Shown here: one piece after another, positions 28,450-35,407 of the stretch
Layout: the number at the start of each line of letters is the position of its first letter
How positions within the stretch are numbered: position 1 is the first letter of the stretch
Source of the DNA: Flavobacteriaceae bacterium
Lineage (GTDB): Bacteria > Bacteroidota > Bacteroidia > Flavobacteriales > Flavobacteriaceae
Length of the DNA stretch: 35,407 nt
Direction of reading: 5' to 3'
Assembly: GCA_009886265.1 (NCBI GenBank)
Contig: QXZR01000078.1
Coordinates: 1-35,407, forward strand
Position numbers and translations under genes: made by a program
The notes under the pieces: model-generated
What the model saw: only the letters and a program-made list of their open reading frames with translations
Database searches by the model: none
Told to the model about the DNA's origin: nothing

Positions 28450-29844
28450 ATGAAGTTTAGGAAAGAAAAAGATACCATGGGAAGCGTTCAAGTGCCAGCC
28501 GATAAATATTGGGGTGCACAAACAGAACGTTCTAGGAACAACTTTAAGATTGGCAGCCCAAGTTCCATGCCCATAGATATCATCTACGGCTTTGCTGTTC
28601 TCAAAAAGGCTGCTGCCTATACCAATGAGGAATTAGGTGTCTTGACAGCTGAAAAACGCGACTTAATCGCACAAGTATGTGATGAAATTGAAGCGGGCGA
28701 ACTCAACGAACATTTTCCTTTAGTGGCTTGGCAAACGGGATCGGGCACCCAATCCAACATGAATGTGAATGAGGTTATTGCCAACCGAGCACACGTACTT
28801 CAAGGGCGCGTATTGGGCGAAGGCGAACGCACCCTACTTCCAAACGACGACGTGAATAAGTCACAATCCTCAAACGACACCTTCCCTACAGGCATGCATA
28901 TAGCCATCTACAAAAAGATTGTGGAAGTCACACTGCCTGGCGTTTCCCAATTGCGAGACACCTTGGCTAAAAAAGCAGCTGATTTTGATGATGTCATCAA
29001 GATTGGGCGCACACACTTTATGGACGCTACCCCTTTGAGCTTAGGACAAGAGTTTTCGGGTTACGTAGCCCAACTCAATCAAGGCATTAAGGCTTTGGAA
29101 AACACATTGCCTCACTTAGCGCAATTGGCACTCGGTGGCACTGCTGTAGGAACCGGCATCAATACACCAAAGGGATATGCTCAAAGAGTATCTAGGTATA
29201 TCGCACAATTCACAGACCTACCCTTTGTGTCTGCTGAAAATAAGTTTGAAGCACTGGCTGCTCACGATGCACTTGTGGAAACACACGGCGCCCTTCGTCA
29301 GTTGGCCGTTTCATTGTTTAAAATTGGAAATGACATACGCATCATGGCCAGTGGTCCGCGTTCTGGCATAGGCGAATTGATTATCCCAGCCAATGAACCC
29401 GGTAGCTCCATCATGCCCGGAAAAGTGAATCCAACGCAGTGTGAGGCGCTTACCATGGTGTGTGCACAAGTTATGGGCAATGACACAGCAGTGGCATTTG
29501 CAGGCTCACAAGGCCATTTTGAGCTTAACGTATACAAGCCAGTAATGGCATTAAACGTTTTAGAATCTGCGCAACTTATTGGGGATGCTTGTATAAGCTT
29601 TGACCTCAACTGTGCGCAAGGTATAGTGCCCAATACAGATAAGGTTGATGAATTGCTTAAAAACTCCTTGATGTTGGTGACCGCCTTAAATCCAAAAATC
29701 GGATATTACAAGGCTGCAGAAATTGCCAATCTGGCGCATCAAAACAAGCTTACGCTTAAGGAAGCGGCATTGCAAACTGGCTATCTTACTGAAGCGGAGT
29801 TTGATGAGTGGGTACAACCCAAAAACATGATAGGGCGTGACTAA
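28450..29844 (+). CDS. fumC: Class II fumarate hydratase
   Basis: [61 protein letters not shown]. Confidence 0.97.
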   Translation: MKFRKEKDTMGSVQVPADKYWGAQTERSRNNFKIGSPSSMPIDIIYGFAVLKKAAAYTNEELGVLTAEKRDLIAQVCDEIEAGELNEHFPLVAWQTGSGTQSNMNVNEVIANRAHVLQGRVLGEGERTLLPNDDVNKSQSSNDTFPTGMHIAIYKKIVEVTLPGVSQLRDTLAKKAADFDDVIKIGRTHFMDATPLSLGQEFSGYVAQLNQGIKALENTLPHLAQLALGGTAVGTGINTPKGYAQRVSRYIAQFTDLPFVSAENKFEALAAHDALVETHGALRQLAVSLFKIGNDIRIMASGPRSGIGELIIPANEPGSSIMPGKVNPTQCEALTMVCAQVMGNDTAVAFAGSQGHFELNVYKPVMALNVLESAQLIGDACISFDLNCAQGIVPNTDKVDELLKNSLMLVTALNPKIGYYKAAEIANLAHQNKLTLKEAALQTGYLTEAEFDEWVQPKNMIGRD

Positions 29845-29845
29845 A

Positions 29846-30298
29846 ATGGAAATTTGCGCCTACTCCCCTGCCCTCCGGTCTTTTTTCAAAACACTAAATG
29901 AGGAGTGGTTAAACAAGTATTTTGTGGTTGAACCCTATGATGCTTTCTTACTTGAAAACTGCGAATCGGAAATCATCAATAAAGGGGGAAACATATTCTT
30001 TGGTAAGCTTAACGGAGTGGTTATTGGCACCTATGCTCTTTTAGCCCCTGTTGATGGTTGTGTTGAGCTTGGGAAAATGGCAATTACAGCCGCATTTCAA
30101 GGAAAGGGCTATGGGCAACAATTACTACAACATGCCATTAGCACTGCAGTTGCCTTGGGACATAAGGAGATGCTGCTCTATTCAAGTAGAAAATTAAAAA
30201 ACTCCATCTAGCTCTATCGAAAGTTTGGTTTTAAAGAAATATCCCACGAAGATAGTCCTTACGAACGCGGGGATATTAAAATGCTGCTCAAGCTTTAG
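29846..30298 (+). pseudogene. GNAT family N-acetyltransferase interrupted by an in-frame TAG at 30209-30211
   Basis: Before the stop: ELGKMAITAAFQGKGYGQQLLQHAISTAVALGHKEMLLYSSRKLKNSI. The same frame continues LYRKFGFKEISHEDSPYERGDIKMLLKL*, the expected GNAT C-terminus. Confidence 0.8.
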
Positions 30299-31223
30299 GG
30301 CTGCTGATCAGTCTTTGGCGCCAATTGTTCCAGCCATACTTCCAGCTGAACAGCGCCAACAATATCAGCAACATAGGCAGTTGCATAAAGGCAAGCATAT
30401 AAACATCAGGCGTGGAAACATCCAAGAATAGGGAATTGGTTTGAAAAGCCGTCCAGTCTGAAGTAACCAAAAGGGAAATAAGTAGGTTATTACCCGCATG
30501 ATAACCAAGTGCTAGCTCAAGACCTTCGTCCATAAGCGTGATGATACCAAAGAAAAAACCCATAGACACATAGGACACCATCAATAAGGGGCCAAGTTTG
30601 TCAATCTCTGGATTTCCGAAATGCATAAACCCAAACAACAGCGAAGTAATGAGCAATGGAAAAATGCGGTGCTTGAATACTTGCCCTAATCCTTGCATCA
30701 AATAGCCTCGGAAAAAGAGTTCTTCTGCACTGGTTTGTAGGGGTACCAGAACGATGGCTACCAAAAACAAGATGGCAAAAGCTTGTGGATCGAAGTTCCA
30801 TTGAAAATGTGATGGATTACTGTAATACGAAAAGACAAAAAATAAAAAATTCAACAAGACAATTCCCACAAAAGAAAAACCAATACGTTTCCAATCAATT
30901 TTTGCGCGTGAAGTTATAAATGCACGAATGGAGATGTTATGCATATAGCGTATCAATATTAAGACCAAAGCTGCTACAAAGACAAAAGGTAAAAGCATGA
31001 GCACCAAGGTGGTATTGGACGGAAGCGCTTGGAGCATACCGGCAACATCAAGGGTGGCAAGCTGGTCAAGACCAACTGCGTTAATTACGGCAAAGGTGTG
31101 TGGGAGTTGTGCAACAAAAAAAGCAAATACGATGATAAGACTTCCAATCACATAGCGGTCAAAACGACCCTGTTGGCTTTCTCGAATTTTTTCTAAATGC
31201 ATGCCCTTAAATTTAATTTTCAA
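30288..31223 (-). CDS. CPBP family intramembrane glutamic endopeptidase
   Basis: TSAEELFFRGYLMQGL, FGFMHFGNPE, LALGYHAGNNL; multiple TM segments. Confidence 0.92.
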   Translation of the reverse strand: MKIKFKGMHLEKIRESQQGRFDRYVIGSLIIVFAFFVAQLPHTFAVINAVGLDQLATLDVAGMLQALPSNTTLVLMLLPFVFVAALVLILIRYMHNISIRAFITSRAKIDWKRIGFSFVGIVLLNFLFFVFSYYSNPSHFQWNFDPQAFAILFLVAIVLVPLQTSAEELFFRGYLMQGLGQVFKHRIFPLLITSLLFGFMHFGNPEIDKLGPLLMVSYVSMGFFFGIITLMDEGLELALGYHAGNNLLISLLVTSDWTAFQTNSLFLDVSTPDVYMLAFMQLPMLLILLALFSWKYGWNNWRQRLISSPKA

Positions 31224-31233
31224 GGTACAAAAT

Positions 31234-31653
31234 CTATTTTTTTCTGCTGAGCGAAAGGGTGGTTAACTTACAGGAAGATACGAGTTTGTCATCATCGTCA
31301 GTGATGGATATCTGCCAGAGCTGCATGGTCTTGCCCATATGCGCAGCCACTGCTTTGGCATACACATGACCTGAGCGAACGCCCCGCACGTGATTGGCAG
31401 AAACTTCAATACCACGAATCATGATATCATCGGCACCGCGAAATATGGCGCAGGCGGCACTACCCACGGTCTCGGCCAAGCCAGCCGTAGCACCCCCGTG
31501 TAATACCCCGTCTAATTGCAATACTGCAGGCGTAACAGGCATTTTGGCAACAAGATAATCTTCGCCTACTTCAATAAATTTGATATCGAGGGTATCGACA
31601 AACGTATTGGCACAGCGTTCTTGTATTTTCTTTAAGATTGCTTCTTGTTCCAT
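31234..31653 (-). CDS. Hotdog-fold thioesterase (PaaI/YbdB-like)
   Basis: QLDGVLHGGATAGLAETVGSAAC, VSANHVRGVRSGHVYAKAV. Confidence 0.9.
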   Translation of the reverse strand: MEQEAILKKIQERCANTFVDTLDIKFIEVGEDYLVAKMPVTPAVLQLDGVLHGGATAGLAETVGSAACAIFRGADDIMIRGIEVSANHVRGVRSGHVYAKAVAAHMGKTMQLWQISITDDDDKLVSSCKLTTLSLSRKK

Positions 31654-31685
31654 AAAAAAAGAAGCGCCCCGCTTTTGCGGGGCGC
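31654..31685 (-). terminator. Intrinsic terminator of dnaK: GCGCCCCGC-AAAA-GCGGGGCGC then TTCTTTTTTT
   Basis: 9-bp perfect GC stem (31664-31672 / 31677-31685), 4-nt loop, T-rich run, 8 nt after the dnaK stop. Confidence 0.92.
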
Positions 31686-31693
31686 AGATATAA

Positions 31694-33595
31694 TTATTTT
31701 ACTTCTTCAAAATCAACATCTTCAACATCATCGTCAGAAGGTGAAGATCCATCAGCACCATCTGTTGGAGGAGCTTCTGCACCACCAGCTTCTTGCTGCG
31801 CTTTGTACATTTCTTCAGAAGCCACTTTCCATGCTTCATTAATGTTGTCAAGTGCAGGTTTGATGGCTTCTAAATCATTAGACTCGTATGCCTTTTTCAA
31901 CGCTTCAAGACCCGTTTCGACAGGTGCTTTTTTGTCGTCAGACAGTTTGTCTCCAAATTCTTTCAATTGCTTTTCCGTTTGGAAAATCATTTGATCGGCA
32001 TTGTTTAGTACGTCTGCTGATTCTTTGGCTTTTTTATCGGCATCAGCATTGGCCTCCGCTTCTTTGCGCATACGCTCAATTTCTTCTTCCGTAAGTCCAG
32101 AAGATGCTTCGATACGAATGTCTTGTGACTTGTTGGTAGCCTTGTCTGCGGCCGTAACGTGAATCAGTCCGTTGGCATCAATATCAAAAGTAACTTCGAT
32201 TTGTGGCACACCTCGTTGTGCAGGAGGAATACCATCTAAATGGAAACGACCAATGGTTTTGTTATCAGCTGCCATGGAACGCTCACCTTGCAATACGTGA
32301 ATTTCAACAGAAGGCTGATTGTCAGCAGCTGTAGAAAATACTTGCGATTTCTTTGAAGGTATGGTTGTGTTTGCCTCAATAAGCTTGGTCATCACACCGC
32401 CCATGGTTTCAATACCTAGCGATAGTGGCGTTACGTCTAAGAGCAATACGTCTTTAACATCACCTGTTAAGACACCACCTTGAATGGCAGCACCAATAGC
32501 AACTACTTCGTCTGGATTTACTCCTTTAGAAGGTTTTTTGCCAAAGAATTTCTCAACTTCTTCTTGGATAATAGGAATCCGCGTAGAACCACCAACCAAA
32601 ATAACTTCATCAATGTCACCTGTAGACAGGCCAGCATCATCTAAAGCAGTTTTAACGGGGTTCATAGAACGCTTTACCAACTCATCAGCCAATTGCTCAA
32701 ACTTAGCACGAGTAAGTGTTTTCACCAAGTGCTTGGGTCCAGTTGCTGTAGCTGTGATATAAGGCAAGTTAATTTCTGTTTGTGTAGAAGTCGACAATTC
32801 GATTTTGGCTTTTTCAGCAGCTTCTCTCAAACGCTGCAGTGCCATTGGGTCTTTGCGTAAGTTGATGTCTTCATTTTCCTCAAACTCATAGGCTAACCAG
32901 TGAATGATCACATCGTCAAAGTCATCACCACCAAGGTGGGTATCACCGTTAGTTGACAATACTTCAAATACGCCATCGCCTAATTCAAGGATGGAGATAT
33001 CAAAAGTTCCGCCTCCAAGATCGTAAACTGCAATTTTTCTGTCAGCACCACCCTTGTCCAACCCGTAAGCAAGTGCTGCGGCTGTAGGCTCATTGATGAT
33101 ACGTTGTACTTTAAGACCTGAAATCTCGCCAGCTTCTTTTGTCGCTTGACGTTGCGCATCGTTAAAGTATGCAGGAACAGTAATTACAGCTTCAGTTACA
33201 CTTTGTCCAAGGTAGTCTTCAGCTGTTTTTTTCATTTTTTGAAGCACCATAGCTGATAATTCTTGTGGCGTATATAAACGACCTTCAATATCAACACGTG
33301 GGGTGTCATTATCTCCCTTAACTACTTTATAAGGTACACGTTCAATGTCATTTTTAGATTCGGAGAACTTGTTACCCATAAAACGCTTTATGGAGTAGAT
33401 AGTTTTTGTAGGGTTGGTAATAGCTTGTCTTTTTGCAGGGTCACCTACTTTGATTTCGCCACCATCAACAAAAGCAATAACCGATGGGGTTGTTCGCTTT
33501 CCTTCGGAATTTGGAATAACAACAGGCTCATTACCTTCCATTACTGAAACACAAGAGTTTGTTGTTCCCAAATCAATACCAATTATTTTACTCAT
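31694..33595 (-). CDS. dnaK: Molecular chaperone DnaK (Hsp70)
   Basis: [47 protein letters not shown], acidic [13 protein letters not shown] tail. Confidence 0.98.
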   Translation of the reverse strand: MSKIIGIDLGTTNSCVSVMEGNEPVVIPNSEGKRTTPSVIAFVDGGEIKVGDPAKRQAITNPTKTIYSIKRFMGNKFSESKNDIERVPYKVVKGDNDTPRVDIEGRLYTPQELSAMVLQKMKKTAEDYLGQSVTEAVITVPAYFNDAQRQATKEAGEISGLKVQRIINEPTAAALAYGLDKGGADRKIAVYDLGGGTFDISILELGDGVFEVLSTNGDTHLGGDDFDDVIIHWLAYEFEENEDINLRKDPMALQRLREAAEKAKIELSTSTQTEINLPYITATATGPKHLVKTLTRAKFEQLADELVKRSMNPVKTALDDAGLSTGDIDEVILVGGSTRIPIIQEEVEKFFGKKPSKGVNPDEVVAIGAAIQGGVLTGDVKDVLLLDVTPLSLGIETMGGVMTKLIEANTTIPSKKSQVFSTAADNQPSVEIHVLQGERSMAADNKTIGRFHLDGIPPAQRGVPQIEVTFDIDANGLIHVTAADKATNKSQDIRIEASSGLTEEEIERMRKEAEANADADKKAKESADVLNNADQMIFQTEKQLKEFGDKLSDDKKAPVETGLEALKKAYESNDLEAIKPALDNINEAWKVASEEMYKAQQEAGGAEAPPTDGADGSSPSDDDVEDVDFEEVK

Positions 33596-33643
33596 TTTAA
33601 TATATTTTAAATACCTATTTCAATCTTTGTGCCACAACAAATT

Positions 33644-33660
33644 CATGACAGGGTGTCATG
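33644..33660. promoter_or_regulatory. Palindrome CATGACA-GGG-TGTCATG in the dnaK/panB divergent intergenic region
   Basis: Perfect 7-bp arms with 3-bp spacer; nearly centred between the two start codons. Confidence 0.5.
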
Positions 33661-33686
33661 TCTGGGGTAATATGCGCTCAATAATG

Positions 33687-33694
33687 TATTTTTG
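33687..33694 (+). promoter_or_regulatory. -7 element TATTTTTG upstream of panB
   Basis: Exact TAnnTTTG match 12 nt before the ATG at 33707. Confidence 0.55.
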
Positions 33695-33706
33695 AAAAAA
33701 AATTAT

Positions 33707-34525
33707 ATGTCTGCAGCTGCAAAAGTGTACAAGCGCGTCACGACAAACGCATTAATTGAGATGAAAGCCTCTGGAACCAAGATATCCATGCTCACCGCAT
33801 ACGACTACTCTATGGCCAAGGCTGTTGATGCGGCAAACATAGACGTGATCTTGGTGGGAGACTCTGCCTCTAACGTCATGTCGGGGCACGAAACAACACT
33901 ACCCATTACCGTTGATCAGATGATTTATCACGCCAGTGCGGTTGTCAATGCCGTGAAGCGTGCCTTGGTGGTGGTTGATTTGCCCTTTGGTAGCTATCAG
34001 TCAGACCCGAAGGAGGCCTTGCGTTCTTCCATACGCATCATGAAAGAAGCCGGTGCACACGCTGTTAAAATTGAAGGCGGGGCCGAAATCAAAGATTCCA
34101 TGGTACGTATCCTTAACGCAGGAATTCCCGTCATGGGACATTTGGGGCTTACGCCGCAATCCATCTATAAATTTGGCACCTACACCGTCAGGGCCAGAGA
34201 AGAAGCCGAGGCTGAAAAACTGTTGGAAGACGCCAAGCTGTTGGAGCAACTGGGTTGTTTTGCCTTGGTACTTGAAAAAATCCCCGCTGAGCTTGCCAAA
34301 AAAGTAGCCGAAGCGGTGCAGATACCGGTGATCGGTATTGGCGCAGGTGGCGATGTTGATGGTCAGGTATTGGTCTTGCACGATATGTTGGGGCTAACTA
34401 CCGAATTCAGTCCACGTTTTCTACGCCGCTATATGGACTTGTATGACCAAATGACAACTGCCATAAAGCAGTATGTCAAAGACGTCAAATCAAATGATTT
34501 CCCAAACAAAGACGAACAATACTAA
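33707..34525 (+). CDS. panB: 3-methyl-2-oxobutanoate hydroxymethyltransferase
   Basis: [80 protein letters not shown]. The track start (TTG 33692) lies in the -7 element, so ATG 33707 is preferred. Confidence 0.95.
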   Translation: MSAAAKVYKRVTTNALIEMKASGTKISMLTAYDYSMAKAVDAANIDVILVGDSASNVMSGHETTLPITVDQMIYHASAVVNAVKRALVVVDLPFGSYQSDPKEALRSSIRIMKEAGAHAVKIEGGAEIKDSMVRILNAGIPVMGHLGLTPQSIYKFGTYTVRAREEAEAEKLLEDAKLLEQLGCFALVLEKIPAELAKKVAEAVQIPVIGIGAGGDVDGQVLVLHDMLGLTTEFSPRFLRRYMDLYDQMTTAIKQYVKDVKSNDFPNKDEQY

Positions 34526-35206
34526 TTGCAGCCGCAAATTCTTTTTGAAGACAACCACCTACTGGTCATAAACAAACCGGCGGGCATGTTGGCACAAGGA
34601 GACAACACCAACGACCTTTCGGTTCTGGATGTGATGAAAAACACCATTAAGGTAAGGGATAAAAAACCCGGAAATGTGTATTTGGGATTGGTACACCGCT
34701 TAGACCGACCCACCAGTGGGGTTATGGTTTTGGCCAAAACCTCCAAAGCACTGAGCAGACTCAACAAGCAGTTTGCCGACAAAACCACCTCCAAAACATA
34801 TTGGGCAGTCGTAAGCGGAACAGCTGCAGATAGCCCAACACGGTTGTCGCACTACCTTCTCAGAAAGCAAGCGCAAAACAAATCCTACGCACACAAAAAA
34901 GAAGTACCCAACAGCAAGTTCAGCGAATTGATTTACACCAAAAAATTGGCCTTAGACCGTTATACGTTGTTGGAAATTGAACTGCTTACGGGCAGGCACC
35001 ACCAGATTAGGGCGCAACTAAGCGCGGCGGGACTTAGCATAAAAGGCGATTTGAAATACGGCGCCAAGCGCCCCAACAAAGACGGCAGCATACATTTGCA
35101 CGCGCGTGAACTCCGGCTGACCCACCCTACCCTAAAAGAACCCATAGGCTTTATAGCACCTCCCCCAAAAGATCCTGTTTGGGATGCTACACTAAAACAC
35201 GCATAG
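34526..35206 (+). CDS. RluA family pseudouridine synthase
   Basis: LLVINKPAGMLAQG, LVHRLDRPTSGVMVLAKTSKA, LLTGRHHQIRAQLSAAG; likely TTG start directly after the panB stop. Confidence 0.92.
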   Translation: MQPQILFEDNHLLVINKPAGMLAQGDNTNDLSVLDVMKNTIKVRDKKPGNVYLGLVHRLDRPTSGVMVLAKTSKALSRLNKQFADKTTSKTYWAVVSGTAADSPTRLSHYLLRKQAQNKSYAHKKEVPNSKFSELIYTKKLALDRYTLLEIELLTGRHHQIRAQLSAAGLSIKGDLKYGAKRPNKDGSIHLHARELRLTHPTLKEPIGFIAPPPKDPVWDATLKHA

Positions 35207-35264
35207 CAGCTATTGAATTTTTATTATATTACAGGTAGAAACGATCCCAAATCGTCGCTACAAC

Positions 35265-35407
35265 ATGAAAAACCTACGGCTCACACCTGATTTTTTTCGA
35301 CCATCCGCCATGCCAAAAGCAGGGGGTTATTTTGCCGCGCTTTTTTTAGGGCTGGGAAGTGGTATGGGATTTATACAAAAATTATTGGGACATGGGAGTT
35401 CTAAGAC
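35265..35407 (+). CDS. Possible N-terminus of a CDS running off the window edge
   Basis: Open frame MKNLRLTPDFFRPSAMPKAGGYFAALFLGLGSGMGFIQKLLGHGSSKT...; hydrophobic stretch but no recognised family. Confidence 0.3.
   Translation, partial: MKNLRLTPDFFRPSAMPKAGGYFAALFLGLGSGMGFIQKLLGHGSSK

Noticed and set aside
29837-29845. Upstream GTG start for the GNAT gene overlapping fumC
   Set aside because: ATG at 29846 directly after the fumC stop is more plausible.
34001-34381. 126-aa minus-strand ORF
   Set aside because: Antisense to panB; explained by GC-biased third positions.
35210-35240. ATAGCAGCTAT plus AT-rich stretch after the RluA gene as terminator
   Set aside because: 5-bp arms with a 1-nt loop cannot form a stable hairpin.
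1-35407. Defense island, prophage, transposon or biosynthetic cluster
   Set aside because: No recognisable integrase, transposase, restriction, toxin-antitoxin, phage or NRPS/PKS genes; content is housekeeping.

Overview
The window looks like a chromosomal segment from a Bacteroidota (Flavobacteriia-like) genome. It is dense and dominated by housekeeping genes. From left to right: HI0933-like flavoprotein, udk, DivIC-like gene, SDR; a parA-parB-DUF5683-dapB-lepB-wbqC operon; VOC protein; RNase P RNA (minus strand); dnaX; a minus-strand ppx-ppk1-sixA set; pdxH; pyrR-pyrB-STAS-rnz (minus strand); isoaspartyl peptidase; a PLP beta-synthase plus AOS-family acyltransferase pair; S9 peptidase; prfB with a +1 frameshift; HAD; outer-membrane beta-barrel/TonB-receptor-like protein; a 53-aa membrane ORF missing from the track; fumC; a GNAT gene interrupted by an amber codon; CPBP; hotdog thioesterase; dnaK; panB; and an RluA-type pseudouridine synthase. 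I saw no phage, transposase, CRISPR array, rRNA or tRNA. I found no convincing new multi-gene system. The best leads are an A10 run in dnaX placed where a gamma-type truncated product would be made, the prfB recoding site, the amber-interrupted GNAT gene, the unlisted 53-aa gene with a good promoter, the PLP synthase/acyltransferase pair (candidate sulfonolipid genes), a palindrome between dnaK and panB, and a direct repeat at the left edge. All family calls come from reading motifs in the translations; no database search was run.
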